NCBI GenBank assembly: GCA_964418325.1
Contig: CAYQLC010000006.1
Location: 8,457-72,456, forward strand
Length of the DNA stretch: 64,000 nt
Direction: 5' to 3'
Source: IMCC26077 sp964418325
Lineage (GTDB): Bacteria; Actinomycetota; Actinomycetes; Nanopelagicales; Nanopelagicaceae
In this document: piece after piece, positions 26,840 to 35,524 of the stretch
How the letters are laid out: every line of letters begins with the position of its first letter
How positions within the stretch are numbered: position 1 is the stretch's first letter
Translations under genes and position numbers: made by a program
Notes under the pieces: generated by a model
Seen by the model: only the letters and a program-made list of their open reading frames with translations
Told to the model about the DNA's origin: nothing
Database searches by the model: none

Positions 26840-26882
26840 GAGACCCTCGGCGCCTCATACCGCCGGGGGTCTCTACTTTTTT
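26840..26882 (+). terminator. Intrinsic terminator of glnA
   Basis: A 13-base stem with one wobble pair (GAGACCCTCGGCG with CGCCGGGGGTCTC), eight-base loop, then TACTTTTTT. The T-run overlaps the stop region of the convergent amidohydrolase gene. Confidence 0.92.
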
Positions 26883-27655
26883 CCTAGTGAAATCCCATCA
26901 ATGAGCGAGCTTAAAGAGTGCGCAGCGCTCACTATCTTGTCGCCAAAAATCGAATCTTCCCGGTTCTCCATCATCACTGAAGTCACTCGTGGTTCGACTC
27001 CATAGAAAGAGAGCGGCACGTAGGTACCAGAATAAGGCTCGTTGACCACATGCTCACCTATTGGACTGAATGCAGAGATTGCTAGTTCGCACAACCACTG
27101 TGGTGTGTGAAAAGGATCTACTCCGATACAGATTGGTGGACGACGTTGGCCCCTATTAATGCTGTTTGCATGTTCGCGCATTCGATACGAATGTACATCG
27201 ATGATGGTCACGCAACCATGAGCACTCAAGACCTCACCGATGAGCGAATCAAGTGCTGTTGCGTAAGGGGTAAAGTACTGCTCTATCAATCGCTGGTCAC
27301 GCCCTGAATCGATATCTCGAAGGCTCGCTCCAGTGGAAGTTTTTAGATATACCGCACCCATGCCAACCGCATTCATCGGCTCACGATCATCCGGAAATCT
27401 CTCGGGATCAATTACCAATCGAGAGAGCGTGTTACGAAAAATCCACGGACGAGACTTCGACGTTGTTGCGGCCATAGCGGCCAAAATCTCGGTGCGGCTA
27501 TCGGTCATCTCGTCCAGCTCAACGTCAAGTTCACCATCAGTCAAAAGTAATTGCGCCCTAACGTCACTAGGTATAGCTCGCGCTGAATGCGGTACATGAA
27601 GTACTACGAATGAATCTGGAGAACCTTTGTGAATCTCGAAATTTATGCCGTTCAC
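26873..27655 (-). CDS. N-formylglutamate amidohydrolase family protein
   Basis: Members of this zinc hydrolase family (HutG-type) release formate from N-formylglutamate in histidine breakdown. The 260-aa product shows HVPHSARAIP with a metal-binding histidine near residue 20, DSRTEIL, the ERFPDDREPM segment and IDVHSYRM. The GTG start directly follows the ATPase stop, so it is the last gene of an ABC-transporter operon. No other hut genes are in the window. The SAM-IV-type riboswitch upstream raises the possibility of a substrate linked to methionine, for example an N-formyl amino acid; that is a guess. Confidence 0.85.
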   Translation of the reverse strand: MNGINFEIHKGSPDSFVVLHVPHSARAIPSDVRAQLLLTDGELDVELDEMTDSRTEILAAMAATTSKSRPWIFRNTLSRLVIDPERFPDDREPMNAVGMGAVYLKTSTGASLRDIDSGRDQRLIEQYFTPYATALDSLIGEVLSAHGCVTIIDVHSYRMREHANSINRGQRRPPICIGVDPFHTPQWLCELAISAFSPIGEHVVNEPYSGTYVPLSFYGVEPRVTSVMMENREDSIFGDKIVSAAHSLSSLIDGISLGKK

Positions 27656-28417
27656 TTACAACCGACCAGCTTCGTGTACCTTCCGCAAAAATTCTTTGGT
27701 GCGCTGGTCTTGTGGATCTTGAAGTACTTGCGCAGAAGGACCAATCTCCACGACTCCGCCAGACTCCAAGAAACAGACTTGATCACCAACCTGTTGTGCG
27801 AATCCCATCTCATGGGTGGCTATCACCATAGTCATCGCTGAGGATTTATCCTCTTTCAACTCCTTGACTGTGATTAGCACTTCGTTTACTAGTACAGGAT
27901 CGAGAGCAGAAGTGACTTCGTCTAACAAAAGTACTCGCGGATTGACTGCAAGCGCACGGATAATTGCAACGCGCTGCTGTTGACCGCCACTGAGCCGATC
28001 CGGATATTGATCGGCTTTTTCATACAGCCCAAATCTCTTTAATAATCGGTCGGCGCGATCATCGGCCTCATCTTGGGATAGTTTATGAACGATTACCGGA
28101 GCCAACGTAATGTTCTCGCGCACAGTCTTATGCGGAAAAAGGTTGAAAGCCTGAAAGACCATCGCAATCTTTCTTCGAGTCTTATCGATATCAATCTCTG
28201 GATTAGTGATTTCTTCTTCGTCGAGATAGATAGCTCCATCATCAATTTGCTCCAGTAAATTAATGCACCTCAAGAGGGTTGACTTTCCCGAACCTGAGGC
28301 ACCAATCAGAACAGTTGCACTTGCCTCCGGAACGTTAAAGTTCACCGAATTCAGAACAACATCATCACCAAAAGACTTCCGGAGCGATTCGACTCGTAAG
28401 GTTATTTGTTGACTCAT
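27656..28417 (-). CDS. Amino-acid ABC transporter ATP-binding protein
   Basis: A 253-aa GlnQ/HisP-type ATPase: Walker A GASGSGKST, Q-loop VFQAFNLFPHKT, signature LSGGQQQRVAIIRAL, Walker B LLLDEVTSALDP and the switch histidine in VIATHEMGFA. The DEV (not DEP) in Walker B is a common variant in this group. It overlaps the permease gene by 4 nt and is followed immediately by the amidohydrolase. It powers the importer encoded by 28414-30250. Confidence 0.93.
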   Translation of the reverse strand: MSQQITLRVESLRKSFGDDVVLNSVNFNVPEASATVLIGASGSGKSTLLRCINLLEQIDDGAIYLDEEEITNPEIDIDKTRRKIAMVFQAFNLFPHKTVRENITLAPVIVHKLSQDEADDRADRLLKRFGLYEKADQYPDRLSGGQQQRVAIIRALAVNPRVLLLDEVTSALDPVLVNEVLITVKELKEDKSSAMTMVIATHEMGFAQQVGDQVCFLESGGVVEIGPSAQVLQDPQDQRTKEFLRKVHEAGRL

Positions 28418-29346
28418 GCAAGCCCTTGCGCATTCTGACGTTCGATAGATCTGCGCATCGCTCGATCGGTAAATCGCGTCAGTGGAATAGTTACCAAGAG
28501 GAAAACTATTGCAGCAATTACATAAGGTGTGTAATTGAACGATCGACTGCTCGCAATTTGTGCTGCACGAACTGCATCAGTTACTCCGAGGATTGACACC
28601 AAACCGGTGTCTTTGATTAGCGCAATGAGATCATTGAGCAACGGTGGAGTCACTCGCTTGAGCGCTTGCGGAAGAACAACATGTCGCAAGGATTGAAATT
28701 GCGAGAGTCCTAGTGACCGGGCCCCTGCTCTTTGACTTGGATGAACGGTAAGGATGCCACTGCGTAGTACTTCGGCAACATATGCCGTATACGTAATGAT
28801 GACCGCGAGAGTACCGAGGATAAGCACATTATTCGTCAGTCCGGGAATCCGAAGAGCGGGAAGTCCAAAACCCACTAAGAGGATAACGAGAATCATCGGA
28901 ATTCCGCGGAAAAGGTCTACATAGACTGTTGCGAGAAATCGAAATGGAGTGAGCGCAGGTGAGCGTGAAGTTCTTAGCAATGCGATACAGAGGCCAAGAA
29001 TTGCGACCGAAGTGCCTGCGATTACGGTGAGCATCGCATTAGTCATGAAGCCCAGGAGCACTTTGGGAAGAACTTCTGCGCCATAGGCCCAATTGAAGAA
29101 GGTGTCTGAAAGGACCGTGAAACCCGGAGAAGTGACCAACACTACGAGGAGGGTGCCAAGGACCAGAACGCTTGATGCAGCAGCTATCACTCCATATTTT
29201 CGCGCTGCTCTTCGCCGATAATCTCTACGACGCAACTCCTGATCACTTGGCTGCCAGGAACTCTGCGGACGAGAAAGAGTGTGCCCATCGCTGGACACAC
29301 CCTGTTCTCGGCTAACTCGCTTTTCTTTTTTTCGGCGATTCATCAC
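28414..29346 (-). CDS. Amino-acid ABC transporter permease (His/Glu/Gln/Arg/opine family)
   Basis: A 310-aa permease. A basic, hydrophilic N-terminal tail of about 55 residues is unusually long. It is followed by one helix, then the conserved domain from about residue 105 with FRGIPMILVILL and the EAA-loop segment GARSLGLSQFQSLRHVVLPQALKRVTPP (about residues 215-245). One permease gene serves the transporter, so it presumably homodimerises. Starts with two Met codons, 19 nt downstream of the binding-protein gene. Confidence 0.92.
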   Translation of the reverse strand: MMNRRKKEKRVSREQGVSSDGHTLSRPQSSWQPSDQELRRRDYRRRAARKYGVIAAASSVLVLGTLLVVLVTSPGFTVLSDTFFNWAYGAEVLPKVLLGFMTNAMLTVIAGTSVAILGLCIALLRTSRSPALTPFRFLATVYVDLFRGIPMILVILLVGFGLPALRIPGLTNNVLILGTLAVIITYTAYVAEVLRSGILTVHPSQRAGARSLGLSQFQSLRHVVLPQALKRVTPPLLNDLIALIKDTGLVSILGVTDAVRAAQIASSRSFNYTPYVIAAIVFLLVTIPLTRFTDRAMRRSIERQNAQGLA

Positions 29347-29365
29347 AGAAGCGATTGTTCACACC

Positions 29366-30250
29366 TTAGGAAAGGTATGGCGCTCCGGCGACGCTAGCTA
29401 ACCACTTATCAGTGATTTCTTTGAGTTCGCCACTATCTCGAATTGCATCGACTGCAGAAGTCACGCATTGCGTGATTGGGCTGTCCTTTGCGAGCAACAA
29501 GCCTGCGCCTTGATCATTTGCATCACGATTTTCGACCTGCCCGACGATAATTCCGTTCGGAACTTCGACCGCAGATAGGTAGAACGCAGTTGGTAGATCA
29601 ACAACCAAGCCGTCAATCTGGCCATTTTTTAACGCTGCGACAGCGGCGGCATTATCGTTGAAGACCTGCGCTTTCAGTCCGAATTGCGTCTCGATGGTGT
29701 CAAGAGAAGTTGAGGCAACCGCGGCGCCCAACTTTGCACCCTTCGCTTTGAGATCAGCAATTGTGGTGACTCCCTCAATCTTGCTTCCCTTGAAAGAGAC
29801 AATTGATTGATTCGAGAAGTAATAGGCGCTGGAAAAGTCGACGACCTTCTTGCGCTCATCTGTAATTGAATACTGCTGGATATTGAAGTCGAAAGTCTTT
29901 GGGCCAGGGGCAATAGCAGAGTCGAAGGTGGTTCGCACCCATTTGACTTGCTCATTGCTGTAACCAAGCTGCTTTGCTACTGCATAGGCCACGGCAGCTT
30001 CGAATCCTTCACCCTTTTCTGGGGCATCATTGAGAACCCACGGTGAGTAAGCGGGCTCGCCAGTAGCGATAGTAAGAGTGTTACCTTCGATAGTTTGGAG
30101 ATTCTCAGGTGTGCATTGATTTACTTCAGAAGATTCAGCTGGTGCAGCAGCCTCATCAGTTGATGAACTGCTTGAGCAACCACTCACCAACAGTGCGAAG
30201 CTTGCAAAGAGCGCGAAGATAAAGAGCGTCGACTTTTTATTTCTTTTCAC
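29366..30250 (-). CDS. Amino-acid ABC transporter substrate-binding lipoprotein
   Basis: A 294-aa family 3 extracellular solute-binding protein. I choose the GTG at 30250 because it has GAAAGGAAA at ribosome-site distance and gives the signal peptide KRNKKSTLFIFALFASFA with lipobox VSGC; an in-frame extension to 30352 would run into the riboswitch. Mature-domain motifs: GNTLTIATGEPAYSPWV, GFEAAVAYAVAKQLGY, DFNIQQYSITDERKKVVDFS. Specificity is unproven. The upstream SAM-IV-type riboswitch suggests methionine or a precursor. Confidence 0.9.
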   Translation of the reverse strand: MKRNKKSTLFIFALFASFALLVSGCSSSSSTDEAAAPAESSEVNQCTPENLQTIEGNTLTIATGEPAYSPWVLNDAPEKGEGFEAAVAYAVAKQLGYSNEQVKWVRTTFDSAIAPGPKTFDFNIQQYSITDERKKVVDFSSAYYFSNQSIVSFKGSKIEGVTTIADLKAKGAKLGAAVASTSLDTIETQFGLKAQVFNDNAAAVAALKNGQIDGLVVDLPTAFYLSAVEVPNGIIVGQVENRDANDQGAGLLLAKDSPITQCVTSAVDAIRDSGELKEITDKWLASVAGAPYLS

Positions 30251-30289
30251 AATTTTCCTTTCGGTATCCCATTCCCAATTTTGGACACC

Positions 30290-30440
30290 GCCTTGGCGCC
30301 CAATGTTCGGGCCTTGTGATGAATCTTGCGCAGCAAGGCCCGCGCTTGCCATCTCTGGCCAGGTATCACCCGGAGCACCCCACCGCGGTGGAGGGTTGCC
30401 GATCAGCTAGCCGGGGCTTGACGCTGATGCTCTTAACCTT
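30290..30440 (-). ncRNA. SAM-IV-type (S-adenosylmethionine) riboswitch
   Basis: Read on the minus strand from about 30438, the leader contains AGCGTCAAGCCCCGGCT, GATCGGCAACCCTCC, ACCGCGGTGGGGTGCTCCG and GGGTGATACC closing on the initial GGTTA. This order is what I know of the actinobacterial SAM-IV and related SAM-I/IV-variant aptamers. A downstream 9-bp stem (CGGGCCTTG with CAAGGCCCG, 30308-30342) and a further hairpin close to the binding-protein gene may form the expression platform. It should switch off the ABC-transporter operon when SAM is abundant. Confidence 0.85.
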
Positions 30441-30508
30441 GGCGAAAAAGTAGCAGAACTGCAGGCTTATGCGAAATTTCCCCACTTCTCTGGATAGAGT
30501 GTCGCGCT

Positions 30509-30802
30509 ATGACCAGAGCGAATTCCCTCATCGTTCTCGATAGTAGAGATAACATTGCAATCGCTTTGCAAGAGTTGCCGGTAGGCGCGCAGATTAACCA
30601 AGACGATATTGCCTTGACCTTGGAAGTTAAAACCATCATTCCTCGCGGACATAAGATCGCACTCGTTGATATCGCCAAGGGAGAGCCCATCATTAAATAT
30701 GGGGAGCGAATGGGTCATGCATTCGCGCCAATAAGTCGAGGAAGTCACGTGCACACCCACAATGTCATCGGCGATCGAGTATCGACAGAGCCCACTTCAT
30801 GA
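30509..30802 (+). CDS. UxaA-family SAF-domain protein (altronate dehydratase small part)
   Basis: A 97-aa protein equivalent to the N-terminal SAF domain of UxaA/GarD: DSRDNIAIALQELPVG, IIPRGHKIALVDIAKGEPIIKYG and the closing HVHTHNV. In E. coli UxaA this domain is fused to the catalytic part; here it is separate. It starts about 70 nt from the SAM riboswitch, divergently, and overlaps the next gene by 4 nt. Expected to act with the two GD_AH proteins downstream. Confidence 0.88.
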   Translation: MTRANSLIVLDSRDNIAIALQELPVGAQINQDDIALTLEVKTIIPRGHKIALVDIAKGEPIIKYGERMGHAFAPISRGSHVHTHNVIGDRVSTEPTS

Positions 30803-31605
30803 TTACCGGATACGCAAATAATTCACGGGGCGTGGGCGTGCGCAGCTATCAATTAATTCTGCCGTCGGTGGTGTGCTCTACGCATCTATCCAAGAAAGTG
30901 GCAGAACAGGTGGGAGCCATCACCTTCTCGCATCAACATGGCTGTGCAATCATCGGACCAGATGTTTCCGGCGTCAACGATTTCTTTGTCGCACTAGCCG
31001 GACACCCCAATGTGTATTCCACTCTGGTACTTGGCCTTGGCTGTGAAACTCTTCAAGGCAATGAACTGACCGACAGCATTGCCACTAAATACCCAGAGAC
31101 CAAGTATGTAGTCATCCAAGAGAGTCCGGGTATGACAGGAGCGCTGGACCTGAGTATCGCCGCTGCACAATCACTACATGAAGAGGCGGCCAAAACGGTG
31201 CTCGAGCATTTAACAATAGGAATTGAGGGAACTCCGGAAGGAAGTTTTCTCGAAGAGCTCCAAACAATTGCCGCAAGCTATGGCCATAACCTAGTCCTCG
31301 CAAATGACTTCAAGGAGCCGTCACGTAACTTTGCGAAACTCATCCAGCAACGCTGTCACGTGATTCTCTCCTTCCCCGATGTAAATCAGCCACCGACTGG
31401 ATTGCCGTTGATTCCAGTGGTCACAGTTGCCAACCCGAATTCCCTACTCCATCAGGCTCTAGTTGAAGATTTCGATTGTCCTGGCGATATCTCCGCAACA
31501 GATCTCATCGCTCAATTGATTTCAGTAGCCAATGGAGTAAAAAGCAAATCTGAAGCGAAAAAAATCGGAGATATTGTCGTTCCGCGAATGGTTCGGAGCG
31601 TCTGA
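30799..31605 (+). CDS. UxaA-family hydro-lyase, shortened paralogue with the cysteine motifs
   Basis: A 268-aa GD_AH-family protein. It begins with GYANNSRGVGVRSYQLILPSV (as a span, residues about 4-24) and has HQHGC and GLGCE, matching the cysteine motifs in the N-terminal half of E. coli UxaA (YGC; GLGCE). It then skips to an abridged C-terminal region (VANPNSLLHQ ... ISVANG) and lacks the LECGGSD/SGITANP block. It lies between the SAF protein and the larger paralogue, with 4- and 1-nt overlaps. It probably forms part of a heteromeric dehydratase. It may contribute the metal site. Confidence 0.8.
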   Translation: MITGYANNSRGVGVRSYQLILPSVVCSTHLSKKVAEQVGAITFSHQHGCAIIGPDVSGVNDFFVALAGHPNVYSTLVLGLGCETLQGNELTDSIATKYPETKYVVIQESPGMTGALDLSIAAAQSLHEEAAKTVLEHLTIGIEGTPEGSFLEELQTIAASYGHNLVLANDFKEPSRNFAKLIQQRCHVILSFPDVNQPPTGLPLIPVVTVANPNSLLHQALVEDFDCPGDISATDLIAQLISVANGVKSKSEAKKIGDIVVPRMVRSV

Positions 31606-32783
31606 TGAGTGCGAAAGTAGTCCAGCTCACGGGATATCCGCGGAAGAACGGCCGGTGGGGTTTTCGCAACTACATACTGATCCTCCCACTGCATAATGCC
31701 CTCAACCAGTTGTCAGAAGAGATGCGGGTGCAACACCCGGCACATCCGGTACTCACCACCGTTGCTCATGACTGGAGCGGTGAAATAGATGATGATTGGG
31801 AACGGATTGAGCGCACTTTCTCAGGTTTTGCCGTTAATCCGAATGTAGGAGCAACAATTTTTATCGGCGTTGGTTCGCCTACTGAAGAGTTGATCGTCAA
31901 TGCCGCTCGAAGTAAACGCGAAATGCCTATCGCGTACCTGACTCTGCGAGATTCTGGTGGTTTCGATAACTTGCGGCAACTTACTATGGAATCTATCTCT
32001 GAAGTATTTCCTCTGGTGGCTTCGGAAAAAAGAGAGAGCGCACCGTGGAGCGCGATGGTGTTAGGTCTCGAATGTGGTGGTTCAGATGCATATTCGGGAA
32101 TAACTGCCAATCCTGCACTTGGAGTTGCCAGCGACAAATTTGTGGAATTGGGAGGCACCTCGATACTCGCAGAAACTATGGAGATTCTTGGTGCTGAACA
32201 TCTGCTCGCAGCGCGTGCGAAAACACCTGAAGTTGGGCAAGCGATTATTGATGTCGTCGCTAGATATGAACGTTCCATCACCTATGAGGGTATTGATATT
32301 CGAGGAGCGCAACCAAGCCGTGGGAATATTGAAGGCGGATTAACTACTCTTGAGGAGAAATCTCTTGGCGCTGCCAAAAAAGCGGGGAACGCTCCGTTTA
32401 CAGGCGTACTCGATTATGCATACGTCCCCACGGAGCCGGGTCTCTACTTTATGGACACTCCAGGGCATGACATTGAGCAATTAACTGGATTTGCTGCAGC
32501 CGATGTCAATATCACGGTCTTCACTACTGGTCGCGGCACGCCAACCGGTTCCGCTGTTATCCCAACCATTAAGGCAGCAACCAATACTGAAATGGCGACC
32601 GCACTTCCAGATCTCATCGACCTCAATGCTGGAACTATTGCCGACGGCACTGAGACGGTCGCCGAAGTTGGCGAACGCATCTTTGCAGAGATTGTTGATG
32701 TCGCTAATGGGAAACTGACCGCTGCCGAACGAGGTGGCCACCGAGAGTTCAATCTCTCGAGACTGTACGGTTCAACTCAATAA
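31605..32783 (+). CDS. UxaA-family hydro-lyase, large paralogue (altronate/galactarate dehydratase type)
   Basis: A 392-aa GD_AH-family protein. The C-terminal half matches E. coli UxaA closely: GLECGGSDAYSGITANPALG, GGLTTLEEKSLG, FTTGRGTPTGSAVIPTIKAATN and the terminal VDVANGK. In the N-terminal half the two cysteine motifs of UxaA are gone: the YGC position reads HDW and GLGCE reads GVGSP; SLGCTQKAG reads SLGAAKKAG. The preceding paralogue has the missing N-terminal cysteines. The likely reaction is dehydration of altronate, mannonate or a related sugar acid to a 2-keto-3-deoxy acid. Confidence 0.83.
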   Translation: MSAKVVQLTGYPRKNGRWGFRNYILILPLHNALNQLSEEMRVQHPAHPVLTTVAHDWSGEIDDDWERIERTFSGFAVNPNVGATIFIGVGSPTEELIVNAARSKREMPIAYLTLRDSGGFDNLRQLTMESISEVFPLVASEKRESAPWSAMVLGLECGGSDAYSGITANPALGVASDKFVELGGTSILAETMEILGAEHLLAARAKTPEVGQAIIDVVARYERSITYEGIDIRGAQPSRGNIEGGLTTLEEKSLGAAKKAGNAPFTGVLDYAYVPTEPGLYFMDTPGHDIEQLTGFAAADVNITVFTTGRGTPTGSAVIPTIKAATNTEMATALPDLIDLNAGTIADGTETVAEVGERIFAEIVDVANGKLTAAERGGHREFNLSRLYGSTQ

Positions 32784-32786
32784 CAG

Positions 32787-34118
32787 TTAGAGATTTTCTG
32801 CCACATCAAGTGGGCCAAATTTCCGCACCTGATCAAGGAAACCTCCGATTACCGTCCAGTCCTGCTCATTGATTGGAGCCTGCAAACCCGGGGTCTGCAT
32901 TACCTGGCGCACTGCGCGCATCGAATCCTCCTCTCGTGCCCGATCTAAAAGCTCCTCTGCGAGCGGATCTGTAACAGCTAAACCACTTTGCAAGAATCCA
33001 ATCCAGAGCGAGATGGCAAAGGCAATTCGCTCCCGAGATTGCCCGGCATGATGAAGAGCGTTCATTGCATGAAAGAGTCGTTGTGGCAACTTTGCCGATC
33101 CATCCATGGCTATTTGAGCGCTTCGATGAGCAACTGCGCTATTTCCTATCCGCGCTCGTGCTTTTACCGAATATTCAGCAACATCAACGGAGTCTGGTGC
33201 TACAAACGAGTCTGCTAATTGCTCTTGGAGTCGAGCGATAAATCCATTCCACTTCGGCAACTGCATTGCTTGATAGACATACTCGATACCCGACAATTGA
33301 CTGAAATATGCCGTAGTCGAATGGGCGCCATTAAAGAGGCGTAATTTCAATCTTTCGAAGTTCTCGACTTCTGTGGAGATCTCCACACCGAATGTTTTCA
33401 AATCATAGTTGCTTTGGTGGGGCTCAACTACCCATTGTTTAAATGGCTCGGTCGAAATCAACGATGAATCTCGATATCCGAAATCTCGCTCGAAATCTTC
33501 AATTGCGTTTGTAGTAATTGCAGGAACAATTCGATCCACCATTGAGTTCGGCATTGCTATTTCTTCTAACCAAAGTTGAAAATTAGAATCCAACGCGCGC
33601 ATCCTTGCCGAATCTAGTAAGGCTTTTCGAAGGCAATCTCCATTAGCTGGCAAGTTATCGCACGAGATGATTGTCGGCGCTGCACGCCCGGAATTGAATC
33701 TCATCTGTAGCATGTCAAGTAATCGGTTTGGCATTGACTCTGGTTCTATTCCAGCGCGATATGCCTTCTCGGTGACTGTGATTGTTATGAGCTTTAGCGC
33801 TGTTGAGGCGATAGCTGCTCTTAGTGCAGAATTATCAATATCAAAGAGGGCGCCGTCGAAAATAGAACTAATGACTGTCGGGTCTTGAGTATCGTCCTGG
33901 CGCGCATTGACCGTATACAGAAAATCTTGGCTTCGGAGCGCATCTGTGACTGCCCGGCTGCGCGGTGAAATACCGAATACCCCCCACTCGCCCAAATCGT
34001 TGCGTAGTGCGTGATCAAAGTAGGTTGCTTGATGGCCGCGATGAAAAGCGCCTAGGCCGAAATGGATTACTCCAATACTCCTTCCCTGCCTTGGATAAGC
34101 AGGTCTGAGCAAATTCAT
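32787..34118 (-). CDS. Mannitol dehydrogenase family, fructuronate/tagaturonate reductase type
   Basis: A 443-aa polyol-specific long-chain dehydrogenase. The N-terminal Rossmann motif is HFGLGAFHRGHQATY, and the family signature with the catalytic lysine is KLRLFNGAHS near residue 260. The neighbours UxaC and UxaA-type proteins make fructuronate or tagaturonate the probable substrate, but mannitol or other polyol oxidation is not excluded by sequence alone. It ends 3 nt from the large UxaA gene (convergent) and overlaps uxaC by 4 nt. Confidence 0.85.
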   Translation of the reverse strand: MNLLRPAYPRQGRSIGVIHFGLGAFHRGHQATYFDHALRNDLGEWGVFGISPRSRAVTDALRSQDFLYTVNARQDDTQDPTVISSIFDGALFDIDNSALRAAIASTALKLITITVTEKAYRAGIEPESMPNRLLDMLQMRFNSGRAAPTIISCDNLPANGDCLRKALLDSARMRALDSNFQLWLEEIAMPNSMVDRIVPAITTNAIEDFERDFGYRDSSLISTEPFKQWVVEPHQSNYDLKTFGVEISTEVENFERLKLRLFNGAHSTTAYFSQLSGIEYVYQAMQLPKWNGFIARLQEQLADSFVAPDSVDVAEYSVKARARIGNSAVAHRSAQIAMDGSAKLPQRLFHAMNALHHAGQSRERIAFAISLWIGFLQSGLAVTDPLAEELLDRAREEDSMRAVRQVMQTPGLQAPINEQDWTVIGGFLDQVRKFGPLDVAENL

Positions 34119-35524
34119 AGCCGAAAGAACTCCTTCGACAGGCGATAAGCAATCTGCTCACCAATGCGAAAAGCATCTTCCTCACTGACTCGATGGGCAA
34201 GCACTAAATCTGCAAGATAGCCCGCTTCAAATCTTCGCGCTACGTCATGACGGACTGGAATTGAGAGAAAGGCTCGTGTGTCATCGATAAAACCAAGGGT
34301 GTTGAGATAGCCGGCGCTCTCGATGGTCGCATCCCGCCATCGTCGCATTCCGTTCAGACTGTCGTGGAACCACCAAGGTGGCCCAAGTTTCACAGATGGA
34401 TAGGCGCCCGCTATCGGAGCTAACTCGCGAGCATAGGTGGATTCATCAAGTGTGAAGAGGGCCAAACGAAATTCTTTCGAGAACCCAAAGCGATTGAGAA
34501 GCGGCTTGAGGGCGTTGGTAAATTCAGTACGTACCGGAATATCAAAACCGCGATCCGGACCATAATTATCGTAAATTTTCTGGGAATGATTTCTTGAGGA
34601 GCCTGGGTGCAGTTGCATCACCAGTCCGTCATCAGCCGACATCTGGGCATGCTCCATAAGCATCACCGCTCGGAAGGTTTCCGCATTGAGCGCAGTCATA
34701 CCCCCTGCCCGTAATTGAGCGAAGAGCAATTCTTTCTCTCTTTCATCAAGTTCCACCGTAAGGGCGGTAGGAACTCCATGGTCCGTTGCTTTCGCGCCAT
34801 GTGCAATAAATCGATCTCGAGCAGCGCGTACGGCCTCTCGAAAAGAGGAAAAAGTAGAGATACCAATACCAGTTAATCGCTCGAGTTTTTCTAGTGAACG
34901 TTGCCAATCCTTACGCTCGGGGTCGCTGACATCGTCTGGTCGGAAGGTAGGAATCACTCGAGATTTGAGCGAACTTTTCTGCAAAGCATAGTGATGCTCC
35001 AACGAATCACTCGTGCCATCGGTAGTGGCGAGGAGTTCGATATGAAATTTTTCGAATAAAGTTTGCGGGAGGAAATCTTTATCATTTAGTTGCTCAGAAA
35101 TCTCACCATAGATCGCCATGGCCGTTACTTTGTTAAAGGGTCGATGGATATCGAAAATCTCCCCCAGAATCTCTTCGAACCAGATTCGCGAGGGAGTACC
35201 AGCAAAGGCAACCCAATGTTCAGCCAGGATCTGCCAAACCTGCTCAGGCGGAATACCTTTTTGGATTCCATCAGGACTTCGTGGAATATCCAACTGCTCA
35301 TATGAAATTCCCAAACTTGCCAACATTCGCGTGATGTAGTGATCCGGGGTGATTAATAACGCAACTGGATCGGGAAATGGTTTGTTCTCTGAAAGCAAGG
35401 CAGGATCGACGTGTCCGTGGGGTGAGATGATGGGAAAGGCCCTCATCTTTTGATAGATCTCACGCGCTAGGGGAAGTGCAGCGGCGCTGCATCCGAAATG
35501 CCGATCGGGGTGAAGACTAGACAT
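34115..35524 (-). CDS. uxaC: Glucuronate (uronate) isomerase
   Basis: Interconverts glucuronate with fructuronate, or galacturonate with tagaturonate. 469 aa from the ATG at 35524, which matches the family length and overlaps the preceding hydrolase stop by 8 nt; an in-frame extension to 35698 reads through that hydrolase gene. Motifs: ISPHGHVDPALL with the metal-binding histidines, LLATTDGTSDSLEHH, MQLHPGSSRNHS and DDTRAFLSIPVRHD. It is the first committed enzyme of the uronate island. Confidence 0.93.
   Translation of the reverse strand: MSSLHPDRHFGCSAAALPLAREIYQKMRAFPIISPHGHVDPALLSENKPFPDPVALLITPDHYITRMLASLGISYEQLDIPRSPDGIQKGIPPEQVWQILAEHWVAFAGTPSRIWFEEILGEIFDIHRPFNKVTAMAIYGEISEQLNDKDFLPQTLFEKFHIELLATTDGTSDSLEHHYALQKSSLKSRVIPTFRPDDVSDPERKDWQRSLEKLERLTGIGISTFSSFREAVRAARDRFIAHGAKATDHGVPTALTVELDEREKELLFAQLRAGGMTALNAETFRAVMLMEHAQMSADDGLVMQLHPGSSRNHSQKIYDNYGPDRGFDIPVRTEFTNALKPLLNRFGFSKEFRLALFTLDESTYARELAPIAGAYPSVKLGPPWWFHDSLNGMRRWRDATIESAGYLNTLGFIDDTRAFLSIPVRHDVARRFEAGYLADLVLAHRVSEEDAFRIGEQIAYRLSKEFFRL

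Noticed and set aside
30308..30342. The 9-bp stem in the SAM leader as a transcription terminator
   Set aside because: No T-run follows on the minus strand; it is better seen as part of the riboswitch or its expression platform.
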